Assembly (NCBI GenBank): GCA_026710565.1
Contig: JAPOQV010000259.1
Coordinates: 1 to 11,503, forward strand
Source: Spirochaetaceae bacterium
GTDB lineage: Bacteria; Spirochaetota; Spirochaetia; SZUA-6; Bin103
Length of the DNA: 11,503 nucleotides
Direction of reading: 5' to 3'
Position numbers and translations under genes: made by a program
In this document: piece after piece, positions 1 through 7,834 of the stretch
Position numbering within the stretch: position 1 is the first letter of the stretch
Layout of the letters: the number at the start of each line of letters is the position of its first letter
Notes under the pieces: model-generated
The model's input: the letters and a program-made list of their open reading frames with translations, nothing else
Told to the model about the DNA's origin: nothing
Databases searched by the model: none

Positions 1-872
1 GTCTCGGCGCCGATCAGCCGCGCCTTTGCCTGCAGATAGGGAACCAGGCGAGCCGCCCCATCGGCCACTGCCGCCCACATGGCGTCCAGTGACCGCGCCT
101 CCATACGGTTCAGGTAGAGCGGCTCGTCGAGCACGGAGTCCCAGCCGCGGTGGCGGTACCAGGTGAGGCGGAAGCCGGCCTGGCTGTTGAGCGCGCCGGC
201 GGCCAGGTCAGCGACCGGACGCCACGCCCCCTCCAACGCCTCGAACGCGGCCCTTCGGTCGGCGCGTTCAGGCTCCTCCAGGCGGGCGGCGAGCTGTCCC
301 ATGGAGAGCCGGCGCGACTCGCCGTCCACCTCCACCTCGGCCCGCAACGAACCGGCCAGCGTCGTGTACTGGCGGTCCCAGGCGTGGTAGCCGTCGGCCG
401 CCAGCTCCTCCACCAGCCCCTCGGTCGGGGCGTCCAGCTTGCGCCGCGCCAGGTCGCGCTCCCGGCTGAGCAGGAACGCCACCGGGCGGAGCTCTTCGCC
501 CTCCGTCAGCGTTTGCCAGCGCTCATCCGCAAGACGGGCCGTGAACGCCGACAGCACAGCGCCGAGCGCCTTGAGCGACGCCCCCAGCGCGTCGACCCGC
601 CCGATCCACTGCACGGCCTCGGCGTCGGCCGTGTCCTGGGCACGCAGGCACTCGGCGAAGGAGAACGCCTGGTCCAGCCGCTCCTCGGCGGCTTGTGCGT
701 CGAGCAGCACGGTGCGGACCTCGGCGTCCGTCGTCGACTCGTCGAGCGCGCGGACGCGCTCGCCTGCCCCCTCAACGTCGCGCTCCAGTTCGGCGACAAA
801 GTCCCGAAACTCGGCCGACGCGCTGCCTCCGGGGAAGATCGACTCCAGGTCCCACGTATCCGCTACCGTCAT
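1..872 (-). CDS. pepF: M3-family oligoendopeptidase (PepF type), N-terminal part, cut by window edge
   Basis: The minus-strand frame opens at an ATG whose last base is 872 and stays open for 290 codons to the window edge, so the 3' end is missing. The protein begins MTVADTWDLESIFPGGSAS; the WDL-x-SIFPGGS opening is typical of PepF/M3 oligoendopeptidases. A mostly helical, charged N-terminal region follows, with family-like stretches such as LLSRERDLARRKLDAP (about residues 165-180) and NSQAGFRLTWYRHRGWDSVL, which lead towards the catalytic domain. The zinc motif HExxH would lie beyond position 1, so activity cannot be judged. The family are cytoplasmic zinc peptidases that cleave short oligopeptides. 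The start lies 22 bases after the stop of the ATPase gene, so the two are probably co-transcribed. No clear Shine-Dalgarno sequence precedes the ATG. The family call is good; the exact subfamily is inferred. Confidence 0.85.
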   Translation of the reverse strand, partial: MTVADTWDLESIFPGGSASAEFRDFVAELERDVEGAGERVRALDESTTDAEVRTVLLDAQAAEERLDQAFSFAECLRAQDTADAEAVQWIGRVDALGASLKALGAVLSAFTARLADERWQTLTEGEELRPVAFLLSRERDLARRKLDAPTEGLVEELAADGYHAWDRQYTTLAGSLRAEVEVDGESRRLSMGQLAARLEEPERADRRAAFEALEGAWRPVADLAAGALNSQAGFRLTWYRHRGWDSVLDEPLYLNRMEARSLDAMWAAVADGAARLVPYLQAKARLIGAE

Positions 873-894
873 GCCGCCACTGTACCGTAGCGGG

Positions 895-2451
895 TCACAT
901 GCCCCACACGTCGATCGGCACCGACTGCGAGCGGCGCCTGTGGTGGAACACCTTCTCGTCCCAGCTCCGGTTCTCCCGCCGGTCGATCACGACCAGGTGC
1001 CCGGCCTCCGCTGCGCAGCCGTCCAGGTAGCGCGCCGTCTGTTCCACGCCTTCGTCGACGACGCTGTCCAGGCCGTCGTGCTCCCGCACCACCTTGCACT
1101 CCACGACGACCTCCTGCACCCGGTCCGCCAGCGGCCAGACGATCAGCAGGTCCACTCGGTCGCGCCCCAGGGCGTACTCACGCTCGATGCGCCCGCCGCC
1201 GTTCACGACGCGCTGCAGAAACGCCTGCAACAGGAGTTGCGGCCACGCCTCGGCGTAGGCGAAGCGGTTCTGCCAGTGCTCGGAGTGGCGGCGGAAGAAG
1301 GGCTGGAACTCCTCCATCAGCAGCCCCGCGTCCAGGCTGCCGTCCGTTCGCACGTACTGCGGAGGCGACAGATCCAGCGTCTCCTGCGCCACCCACGCGA
1401 GCTCGCGCGGCAGCACCTCGGCGTAGATCGGATTGGCCACCCGCAACGGCGCATCGCCGGCCACCAGCCCCAGGTCGCGCGCGTACGCGACATCGCGGTC
1501 CGTGAACGCGTGCGCGTGCGTGCCGCTCAGCATCGGCTCGATCACCCGCCGCACGCGGTCCTCGCGCAGCTTGTCGGCCAGATAGTCCAGGTGCGTCACC
1601 CGGTTGACGATGAGGTCCTCGCGCACCGCGGCGATGTCGTCCGCGGTCACCGTGCGCGAACGGTCCTCGCGCAGCGCCCTGTTCTCGAAGCAGGTACCGT
1701 ACGCCAGCGCGTTCACCAGCCACGGCTGGCCGCGCGTCTGCGTCCACACGGCATCCAGCGCCTCCGGGGCGAATTCCTGGCCGGTCTCTTCGGTGTGCTG
1801 GCGCAGCAACGCCAGCGTCTCCTCACGCGCGAAGTCGCCTAGCCGCAGCGACTTCGCGGCGATGTTGAACGGGCTGCCCGCGGCGCCCATGCGGTAGTCG
1901 CGCAGGTCGCGCATGCCGCACAGGACCACGCTGTGCGGAAAGCGCTGGGGGCGGTTGGGGTAGCCGGCGCGGATCTGCTGCAATACCGCCAGCAGCGAAT
2001 CACCCGTCAGCGTGTCGATCTCGTCGATCAGCAGCACCAGCGGCTGCGGCGCCGCCTGCGCCCACCGCGACAGGGCCGCGCCCAAGGCCAGGTCCGGCCC
2101 GAACCTGGCGAGGATGTCCGGCCACGCGTCTGCCAGAAACGCGTCGCCCACCGCAGCCTGCGCCGCCTCCCCCAGGGTGGCCAGCACCACGCGCATCGCC
2201 CGCTCCACGTCGTCGCGGGCGGTGCGGGCGGTCTCCACCGTGGCGTAGACGCACCGGTAGCCGCGCTCGTTCAGGACGTCCGCCAGCGCCAGCAGCGCGG
2301 ACGTCTTGCCCGTCTGTCGCGGCGCATGCAGCACGAAGTACTTCTTGTCGCGCACCAAGCCGAGGACTTCGTCCAGACCGATCCTCGACAGCGGCGCGAT
2401 CAGGTAGTGATCGTTCGGCTTGACGGGACCGGCGGTGTTGAACGAACGCAT
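895..2451 (-). CDS. AAA-like P-loop ATPase fused to a PD-(D/E)XK nuclease domain
   Basis: A 518-residue protein in two parts. The N-terminal half is an AAA/STAND-like ATPase (AAA_35-like): Walker A APRQTGKTS at 43-51, Walker B PLVLLIDEID at 137-146, a sensor-like VVLCGMRD at 175-182, and GQPWLVN at 241-247. The C-terminal part (about 375-495) has the PD-(D/E)XK nuclease core: an upstream acid near E423, RVDLLI with D434, VVVECKV with E451 and K453, and a following helix with Q471. This order of an ATPase with a nuclease-like tail is known from many uncharacterised bacterial proteins, often multicopy and variable; a defence or mobile-element role is suggested but unproven. No transmembrane segment is seen. 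The ATG at 2451 has GAGG nine bases upstream, which supports this start. The gene reads into the peptidase gene 22 bases downstream. Whether it cuts DNA and what triggers it are unknown. Confidence 0.85.
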   Translation of the reverse strand: MRSFNTAGPVKPNDHYLIAPLSRIGLDEVLGLVRDKKYFVLHAPRQTGKTSALLALADVLNERGYRCVYATVETARTARDDVERAMRVVLATLGEAAQAAVGDAFLADAWPDILARFGPDLALGAALSRWAQAAPQPLVLLIDEIDTLTGDSLLAVLQQIRAGYPNRPQRFPHSVVLCGMRDLRDYRMGAAGSPFNIAAKSLRLGDFAREETLALLRQHTEETGQEFAPEALDAVWTQTRGQPWLVNALAYGTCFENRALREDRSRTVTADDIAAVREDLIVNRVTHLDYLADKLREDRVRRVIEPMLSGTHAHAFTDRDVAYARDLGLVAGDAPLRVANPIYAEVLPRELAWVAQETLDLSPPQYVRTDGSLDAGLLMEEFQPFFRRHSEHWQNRFAYAEAWPQLLLQAFLQRVVNGGGRIEREYALGRDRVDLLIVWPLADRVQEVVVECKVVREHDGLDSVVDEGVEQTARYLDGCAAEAGHLVVIDRRENRSWDEKVFHHRRRSQSVPIDVWGM

Positions 2452-2578
2452 GGTATCGATCCTCGCTTGCGGCGGTCACGGGCTCGCGCCGCCGCCTGCG
2501 CACCATTGTGCCACAGGCAACGCGGGGCCTTTGCAGTCCGCGCGCGCAGGCTCGTCTACCCCTCGCAGGCGCCCGACG

Positions 2579-2614
2579 AAAAGGGCGGCCACCCCCACCG
2601 GGGAGCGGCCGCCC
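2579..2614 (-). terminator. Intrinsic terminator of the ABC importer operon
   Basis: Read on the minus strand, GGGCGGCC (2614-2607) pairs perfectly with GGCCGCCC (2590-2583). Inside lies a second short stem (CCCC/GGGG around 2592-2603), and TTTT follows directly (2582-2579). It lies 39 bases after the stop codon of the solute-binding protein gene, as expected for the end of that operon, and separates it from the ATPase gene. Confidence 0.85.
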
Positions 2615-2652
2615 ATGCGCTTCGGTGCCGTGAACGTCAGTTCACGATCGCG

Positions 2653-4491
2653 TCAGTACTGCGGAAGCATGTCGGCCAGATGTGCCGCGCCACCGCGGAT
2701 GTCCGAGACCAGCGGCGCCTTGTTGAGCTCGTCGAGCAACTCGCGGCCGCCGATGCTCATCCACTCGTCGACGTAGCGCTGCCAGTCGGCGTCGATGTCG
2801 ACGTCGGTGGTGATGTAGCGCCACCACGTCTCCTGCTTGAGCGTGGTCAGCCCGTCGCCGAACTCCGCCCAGAGCGGCAGGTAGTCGGTCTGGGTGAAGA
2901 TGTCTTCCCGATGGTCCGGTGTCGAGATCTCCTGGATGTACGGGTTCTGCTTCATGAACGAATCCCAGGTCAGGCCCTCGGTCAGGTCGTTCCGGTCCTT
3001 GTTCGTGACGCAGAAGCGGAAGCCGTCGTGCCAGTGGTAGGCGTTGTAGTAGAAGAAGCCGTAGTGCTGGCCGTAGCCTGACACGCCCTCCTTGGGCGTC
3101 ATCCAACTGCTGAGGCAGTCGTACGGCGTGCCGTCCGCGCCGTCCTGGCCGTTCCAGTCGAAGAACAGGCCGGGCGGGCCCCACTGACCATGGACGATGC
3201 CCTGCGGATCGTAGTTGAGATAGTCGAAGATCTGCAGGATGCGCGCCAGCTCCTCGTCGGTGACGTCGTGCTTGATGCTGTAGCCCATGCCCGGGTTCAT
3301 CGGCGTGGCGCGTCCGTCGAACGGACACCGCGCGATACCCGTCGGACCGATCATCGGCAGCGTCGTCACCAGCTTGGCCTCCGGCACATTGGCGACGACA
3401 CGCCCGCAGTGCCCGCCGGGATCGCCGTAGCGGGAGGTGGTGCCGCAGTTCTGCCCGCGTGACCACATGCCGGTCAGACCGTTCTGCCAGCGCTGCTCCC
3501 ATTCGGCCCGGCTGACCGCCGGGAGGTTCTTGTCCAGGTACCCCAGTTGGAACCAGCGCTGCAACACCTTCAGTGCCTCGCGGCTCTGCGAGTAGGTGTC
3601 CTCCCGCACCGTCATGTCCTGCTCGGGATCGTAGTAGTTCTCCACGGAGTTGACCCCGAACGCGTCGAAGACCATCCCCATGCCCATGAAGAACACGATG
3701 TCCTGAGCCTCGGAGCCCTCGCCGGCGCCGAGGGTGCCGAAGGGGATCTCGTCCGGCTGACCGTTGCCGTTGAAGTCGGCCGCGCGGAAGCCGGCCATGA
3801 TCGATTCCACCTCGTCCCAGTCGAAGTGGCCGAACCACATGTAGAAGGTATCCGGCATGCCGGCCGGGTCGCCCTCGCGGGGCGCGCCCTCGTCGTGCAT
3901 CAGGCCGTTCAAATCGCCCAGCTTCGGCGCCTTTCCGTCCAGGCCCGCGGGGTCCATGCCGATCTCGCGCAGCCAGTCCAGCCGCCACGTGGCCAGCCGG
4001 TCACAGCCCTGCTGGTAGTGCTCGGCGCGCGGCAGGTTCATGTATTCGTCGGTGCTGCCGGGCGCCAGGCTCACCCCCCACGCCACGGGACCCTCGTTGT
4101 CTATGAAGTCGCTGTACTGCGGGGCGTAGCGCTCGATCATGTCGCGCGGGATGGTGCGGAAGGCACCCTTGTTGAACCACGCCACCATGTCGATGAAGCC
4201 CCAGAGCACGTCGGGATGCTCGCCCGCGGCGAGCATCGTGTTGAGGGCCTCCTGCCGGCCGCCGTGCATGATCGTGTTGGTGATGTCCACGTTGAACAGG
4301 TCCTCGATGTGGACCTTCACCCAGTTGTCGTCGGTGATCTCGGTGCCGGAGTAGCCGCCCCAGACGAGCTCGAGCGTCTCATCGTTGCTGAACGAGAGCC
4401 GATCCACCTCGTCCTGGCCTTCTCCGAACGCCGTGCCCGCTGCGAGGAGCAAGCCGCATCCGATGAGAGCCAGTAATCGCTGCGTTTTCAT
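2653..4491 (-). CDS. ABC importer solute-binding protein (LplA/LipO-like, carbohydrate type)
   Basis: A 612-residue secreted protein. An upstream in-frame ATG exists at 4575, but the ATG at 4491 is chosen: it has AGGAGG (4502-4497) five bases before it and is followed at once by a signal peptide, MKTQRLLALIGCGLLLAAGTAFG. Cleavage is likely after about residue 23; LIGC at 9-12 resembles a lipobox, but the hydrophobic core continues past it, so a lipoprotein is less likely. The mature part matches the large binding proteins that pair with LplB/YtcP permeases: ELVWGGYSGTEITDD near the N-terminus, RLDWLREIGMDP (170-181), and a calcium-loop-like DFNGNGQPDEIP (239-250) common in this family. Many Trp, Tyr and Phe residues in the C-terminal half suggest stacking on a sugar ring, but the substrate cannot be told. 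It is the last gene of the operon, behind both permeases and before a terminator. Confidence 0.85.
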   Translation of the reverse strand: MKTQRLLALIGCGLLLAAGTAFGEGQDEVDRLSFSNDETLELVWGGYSGTEITDDNWVKVHIEDLFNVDITNTIMHGGRQEALNTMLAAGEHPDVLWGFIDMVAWFNKGAFRTIPRDMIERYAPQYSDFIDNEGPVAWGVSLAPGSTDEYMNLPRAEHYQQGCDRLATWRLDWLREIGMDPAGLDGKAPKLGDLNGLMHDEGAPREGDPAGMPDTFYMWFGHFDWDEVESIMAGFRAADFNGNGQPDEIPFGTLGAGEGSEAQDIVFFMGMGMVFDAFGVNSVENYYDPEQDMTVREDTYSQSREALKVLQRWFQLGYLDKNLPAVSRAEWEQRWQNGLTGMWSRGQNCGTTSRYGDPGGHCGRVVANVPEAKLVTTLPMIGPTGIARCPFDGRATPMNPGMGYSIKHDVTDEELARILQIFDYLNYDPQGIVHGQWGPPGLFFDWNGQDGADGTPYDCLSSWMTPKEGVSGYGQHYGFFYYNAYHWHDGFRFCVTNKDRNDLTEGLTWDSFMKQNPYIQEISTPDHREDIFTQTDYLPLWAEFGDGLTTLKQETWWRYITTDVDIDADWQRYVDEWMSIGGRELLDELNKAPLVSDIRGGAAHLADMLPQY

Positions 4492-4522
4492 GTCCGCCTC
4501 CTGAAAGGGAGTGTGTAGCGAC

Positions 4523-4539
4523 GAGGGCCCGCGGCCCTC
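4523..4539 (-). promoter_or_regulatory. Intercistronic hairpin between the second permease and binding-protein genes
   Basis: A perfect 7-bp stem, GAGGGCC / GGCCCTC with a three-base loop, sits in the 91-base gap between permease and binding-protein genes. It lies 21 bases before the Shine-Dalgarno sequence of the latter. No T-tract follows on the minus strand, so it is not a typical terminator. In other importer operons such hairpins block 3' decay or cut read-through and help set a higher level of binding protein; that role here is inferred. Confidence 0.45.
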
Positions 4540-4582
4540 CCTCGGGTTGATGCGCCGATGGTAGCGCAGTTGCACGCCCGAT

Positions 4583-5485
4583 TCATCCCTTCAGCGAGCC
4601 CAGCATCACGCCCTTGACGAAGAAGCGCTGCAGGAAGGGGTAGACCAGGATGATCGGACCGATGGTCAGAACGATGGTGGCCGCCTGCACCGCCTCGGCG
4701 GCGAACATCTCCACGTCGACGCCCGCCTGGCGCATCATCTCCTGGTACTCGATGAACCAGTCGCTGCGGAGATCCGTCAACATCCGGAAAACCAGCATCT
4801 GCAGAACGAGCAGGCGGGGGTGCGGCGCGTAGATCAGCGCGTCGAACCAGGAGTTCCAGTGCTGGACGGCCGAGAACAGGGCGACCACCGCGATCACGGG
4901 CTTGGCCAGCGGCGCGATGATGCGCACGAGCACCGTCCAGTACGTGGCGCCGTCGATCACCGCCGAGTCCTCCATCGCCTGGTCGATGGTCATCAGGTAG
5001 TTGCGGGCCAGCACGATCCAGAAGACGTTGATCGCCGGCACCATGATCAGCACGGCGCGGGTGTTGAACAGCCCCAGGCCGCGGATCAACAGGAACAGCG
5101 GGATGATCCCGCCCGAGAAGAACAGGGTCAGGGTGTAGACGAGGGTCAGCGACTTGCGCCACGGCAGCGTCGGCTTGGAGAGGGCGTAGGCGGCGGTGAA
5201 GGTGACCAGCAGGGTCGTGAGCACGCCGAACACGACCCTGAAGATCGTGTTGAAGTAGGCCGGCGCGACGTCATGCTCGTCGAGCACGTAATTCCAGGCC
5301 TCGGTGTCGATCTCGCCCGGCCACACGTGGAACCCCATGCGCTGGACCGCGTGGATCGGGGCGAAGGACTGGGTGATGATGGTCCAGAAGGGGTAGATGA
5401 AGGTCAGCGACAGCAGCACGAAGAACGCGTAGTTGGCGATGTCGAAACTCACGCCTGATGCCGTCTTGCCGCCCCGCACCGCCAT
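4583..5485 (-). CDS. ABC importer permease, CUT1 class (YtcP/LplC/AraQ-like)
   Basis: A 300-residue inner-membrane protein with about six hydrophobic segments, the first at 15-37 (IANYAFFVLLSLTFIYPFW). The EAA loop that contacts the ATPase subunit is at about 171-196 (MEDSAVIDGATYWTVLVRII followed by APLAKP), with the conserved D-G of the family. The C-terminus QRFFVKGVMLGSLKG is characteristic of the YtcP/LplC group. The ATG at 5485 is chosen because GGGGGAG ends nine bases before it; an in-frame TTG at 5494 would give three more residues but has the same GGGGGAG directly abutting it. The gene starts 52 bases after the partner permease and ends 91 bases before the binding-protein gene. It should form a heterodimer with that partner in the membrane. 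Confidence 0.9.
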   Translation of the reverse strand: MAVRGGKTASGVSFDIANYAFFVLLSLTFIYPFWTIITQSFAPIHAVQRMGFHVWPGEIDTEAWNYVLDEHDVAPAYFNTIFRVVFGVLTTLLVTFTAAYALSKPTLPWRKSLTLVYTLTLFFSGGIIPLFLLIRGLGLFNTRAVLIMVPAINVFWIVLARNYLMTIDQAMEDSAVIDGATYWTVLVRIIAPLAKPVIAVVALFSAVQHWNSWFDALIYAPHPRLLVLQMLVFRMLTDLRSDWFIEYQEMMRQAGVDVEMFAAEAVQAATIVLTIGPIILVYPFLQRFFVKGVMLGSLKG

Positions 5486-5537
5486 CGCGCTCAACTCCCC
5501 CGCATCGATCCGCGCCGCCGTCCCACCGGACTGAGCC

Positions 5538-6500
5538 TCACCACAGGGCGTAGTCGCCGTAGTCGGCGGAGCGGCGGATGATCGCGTTGACGATAAGCAG
5601 AATGATCAGTCCCGCGACGTTCTGGAACATGCCTATCGCGGTGGTGTAGCCGAAGCGGGCGGCCTGGATGCCGGCGCGGTAGATGAGCGTCTCGAACACG
5701 TCGGCGACCGCGAACACGTTGGGGTTGTACAGGTTGAAGATCTGCTCCCAGGACTCCTGCATCAGCGCGGCCACCTGCAGCAGGAACAGGATGAAGATCA
5801 TCGGCACCAGCGACGGCAGGCTGATGCTGAACGCCTGCCGCAGCCGGCCGGCCCCGTCGAGCTGGGCGCTCTCGTAGAGCTGCGGGTCGATCCCGGACAG
5901 CGCCGCCAGGTAGATGATCGAGCCCCAGCCCACGCTCTGCCAGATGCCGGTGAGCACCAGGAGGCCGCGGAAAGTGGGCGCGTACGTGAGCAGATGGACC
6001 GGCTCCACGCCGATCACACCGAAGAACCAGAACACGGGGCCGTAGGTATTGAGGATCTGCGAGACGATGCCGCCCAGGAGCACCCAGGAGATGAAGTGCG
6101 GGAAGTAGCTGACGCTCTGCACCGCCCGCTTGACGGGGGTGAACCGGATCTCGTTGAGCAGCAGCGCGAAAACGATGGGCGTCGGGAACTGGAAGACGAT
6201 GCGCAGGAAGCTGAGGTAGACGGTGTTGACCAGCACGCGCGTGAAGAACGGATCGCGCGCCAGCCGCTTGAAGTAGGCGAAGTTGTTCCACTCGCTGCCG
6301 AGCAGCCCGTCGCGGACGTTGAAGTCCGTGAAGGCGATCGCCATCCCGTAGATCGGCACGTACTTGAACACGAACAGAAAGGCGAAGGAGATCAGGAGCA
6401 GCAGGTAGAGCGGTCGCATGCGCAGCATCCGCGTGCGCTGTTGGCGGCGCAGCAACTCGCGCTGCGCATCGGCGGCAGACGCAACCGGGTCAGTCGCCAC
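5538..6500 (-). CDS. ABC importer permease, CUT1 class (LplB/UgpA-like)
   Basis: A 320-residue inner-membrane protein. A charged cytoplasmic N-terminus (to about 28) is followed by a first membrane helix at 30-47, the typical KYVPIYGMAIAFTDFN stretch (47-61), and further helices near 88-115, 135-150, 180-200, 228-247 and 290-308. The EAA loop is at 209-229 (YESAQLDGAGRLRQAFSISLP), matching the LplB-type consensus. The C-terminus RRSADYGDYALW is typical of the group. The start codon is GTG, with AGGAG (6518-6514) 13 bases upstream, a rather long spacing; an internal ATG at residue 25 or 28 would leave the first helix intact and cannot be excluded. It is the first gene of the importer operon. 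No ATP-binding subunit is encoded nearby, so a shared ATPase elsewhere is likely, as is common for this class. Confidence 0.9.
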   Translation of the reverse strand: MATDPVASAADAQRELLRRQQRTRMLRMRPLYLLLLISFAFLFVFKYVPIYGMAIAFTDFNVRDGLLGSEWNNFAYFKRLARDPFFTRVLVNTVYLSFLRIVFQFPTPIVFALLLNEIRFTPVKRAVQSVSYFPHFISWVLLGGIVSQILNTYGPVFWFFGVIGVEPVHLLTYAPTFRGLLVLTGIWQSVGWGSIIYLAALSGIDPQLYESAQLDGAGRLRQAFSISLPSLVPMIFILFLLQVAALMQESWEQIFNLYNPNVFAVADVFETLIYRAGIQAARFGYTTAIGMFQNVAGLIILLIVNAIIRRSADYGDYALW

Positions 6501-6540
6501 GGAACCTGCGAAGCTCCTTCACGAAGGGCCAACCGTACCG

Positions 6541-6628
6541 CACGAGTTCCCGACGGGCAACGGCAGCGCAGGCTGAGCAGTCGTCAGCCGTGGGCGTAGA
6601 TCAACAGGTTGAGATCGGGAACGATCAT
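6541..6628 (-). pseudogene. VapC (PIN-domain toxin) N-terminal stub
   Basis: The ATG at 6628 overlaps the oxidoreductase stop codon as ATGA and opens MIVPDLNLLIYAHG, then TGA. M-I-x-P-D-x-N-L-L-x-Y-A is the classic first strand of VapC toxins and carries the first metal-binding Asp (residue 5). Dropping one base after codon 12 gives YATADDCSACAAVARRELV, which resembles the next VapC helix, so a single-base indel is likely the first lesion. Beyond about 6541 no VapC similarity can be seen, and the frame runs into the permease start, so most of the toxin is gone. The ATGA coupling is the usual VapB/VapC arrangement and fits the antitoxin tail just upstream. The call rests on a short motif. Confidence 0.55.
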
Positions 6629-6738
6629 CCGCCCCGCGTCCCGGCGAAGTCCTCGGCCTCGAGCTGGTCGTTGAGCCGGTTCAGCTTCATCGGATCGACG
6701 CCGGGAGCGAGTCCGCTGTGGTTCGGGACGATCCGACT
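6625..6738 (-). pseudogene. VapB antitoxin C-terminal remnant fused in frame to the oxidoreductase gene
   Basis: The last 37 or so residues of the oxidoreductase frame (SRIVPNHSGLAPGVDP, then MKLNRLNDQLEAEDFAG) do not look like a flavin-enzyme C-terminus. The pattern G-L-x-P-G-V-D-P-x-K-L-N-x-L-x-D-x-L-E resembles the toxin-wrapping tail of VapB antitoxins as I remember it. The frame ends in an ATGA overlap with a VapC start, as a VapB gene would. I infer that a deletion joined the oxidoreductase gene to the 3' end of vapB. The DNA-binding N-terminus of the antitoxin is absent. Confidence 0.5.
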
Positions 6739-7758
6739 CTGCGAGGAGCCGGCGAGTGCCTCGATGGCGTCTGCCGCCCAGCGCGGGTTGTCCAGCATCG
6801 CCGTGCCCACCGCCACCAGGTCGGCCTTGCCGTCGCGGACCACCCGGTCGGCGAACGCCGGCGTACGGATCGCCCCCGGGACGATCACCGGCACGGTGAC
6901 GGCCGCGCGCACGTAGGCGGCGATGTCGACGTGGTAGCCCTCGGAGGTTCCGTCCCAGTCCTGCGCTTGCGGTCCGTGCACGCCGCCGGAGATGTGGATG
7001 GAGTCGACGCCGGCTTCGATCAACACCCGGGCGGCGGCAACGGCGGCGGCCGCGTCCAGGCCTCCGGGCTTGTAGTCCAGCGCGCCCAGGCGGTACTGCA
7101 CCCAGTAGTCCGGCCCCACCGCGGCTCGCACCGCCCGCACCACCGCGCACGGCAGGGCCAGGCGGCGCTCGGCGTCACCGCCGTAGCCGTCGTCGCGGCG
7201 GTTGACCAGCGGCGACAGGAACTGGCTGAGCAGGTAGCCGTGCGCGCCGTGGGTCTCCACCAGGTCGTAGCCTGCCCGCACGCCGCGGCGCGCGGCCTGG
7301 GCGAAGCCGCGCGGGTACTCCTCGATCTCGGCGACCGTGGCGGCGCGGCATTCCTCCTGGCCGCGTGGCACCACGCCGGCGGAGGCGCTGACCGGCTGGT
7401 GGCCGCTGCAGGCGCTCGGCACCTTGCCTCCGCCGTGGTTGAGTTGCACGCCGGTCACGGCTCCGGTCGCCCGGATCCGCTCGCAGAGACGGGCGTGGCC
7501 GGCGATCAGCGCGTCGTCGTGGATGCCGAGCTGGTCGTCGCTGGTGCGGCCGCCGGCCACGACGTAGCAGTGCTCGACCATCGCCAGGCCGACGCCGGCG
7601 GCCGCGCGCGGCACGTAGCGGTCCAGGTGCTCCTGCGTCACCGAGCCGTCCGGCGGCGACAGATGGCTGGCCATCGGCGGCATCACGATCCGGTTGCGCA
7701 GCGTGCGCCCCTTGATCGTGATCGGCGTCAGCAGACCGGGCGGATCGGTGCGGCCCAT
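6625..7758 (-). CDS. Old Yellow Enzyme family NADH:flavin oxidoreductase
   Basis: A 377-residue (beta/alpha)8 FMN enzyme of the OYE/YqjM-like class, which reduces activated C=C bonds or related substrates with NAD(P)H. Visible motifs are RNRIVMPPMASHL (21-33), VQLNHGGGK (104-112), and the signature ETHGAHGYLLSQFLSPLVNR (168-187), with the substrate-binding pair H170/H173 and Y175, continuing RRDDGYGG (187-194). IHISGGVHG follows (254-262), then the FMN phosphate region VPVIVPGAIRTP (289-300) and DLVAVGTAMLDNPRWA. In most relatives the last motif reads G-R; here Thr replaces the Arg. The ATG at 7758 is preferred over a GTG at 7812 because the domain starts at once; no good Shine-Dalgarno is seen. 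The final ~37 residues look like an added VapB tail. It reads towards the importer operon, 124 bases away. The substrate is unknown. Confidence 0.88.
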   Translation of the reverse strand: MGRTDPPGLLTPITIKGRTLRNRIVMPPMASHLSPPDGSVTQEHLDRYVPRAAAGVGLAMVEHCYVVAGGRTSDDQLGIHDDALIAGHARLCERIRATGAVTGVQLNHGGGKVPSACSGHQPVSASAGVVPRGQEECRAATVAEIEEYPRGFAQAARRGVRAGYDLVETHGAHGYLLSQFLSPLVNRRDDGYGGDAERRLALPCAVVRAVRAAVGPDYWVQYRLGALDYKPGGLDAAAAVAAARVLIEAGVDSIHISGGVHGPQAQDWDGTSEGYHVDIAAYVRAAVTVPVIVPGAIRTPAFADRVVRDGKADLVAVGTAMLDNPRWAADAIEALAGSSQSRIVPNHSGLAPGVDPMKLNRLNDQLEAEDFAGTRGG

Positions 7759-7834
7759 GGCGGCCGTACTGTGCGTGCCGGTTCGGGCGGGTGTACAGCC
7801 CAGCGGCGCCACAGGACGGCACCGCCCCGATGCT

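Noticed and set aside
439..1842. Long plus-strand open frame of 467 codons
   Set aside because: It is antisense to the peptidase and ATPase genes; its product is Arg/His/Ala-rich with no domain. Such frames are common opposite high-GC genes.
2642..3988. Minus-strand open frame of 448 codons overlapping the binding-protein gene
   Set aside because: It is a shifted frame of the binding-protein gene; its Arg/Gly-rich translation has no family features.
4456..4467. LIGC as a lipobox in the binding protein
   Set aside because: The Cys is at residue 12, with the hydrophobic core continuing after it; a normal signal-peptidase I site after A-F-G fits better, though spirochaete lipoboxes are loose.
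5486..5494. TTG start for the second permease
   Set aside because: The GGGGGAG directly abuts the TTG, while it is well placed for the ATG at 5485.
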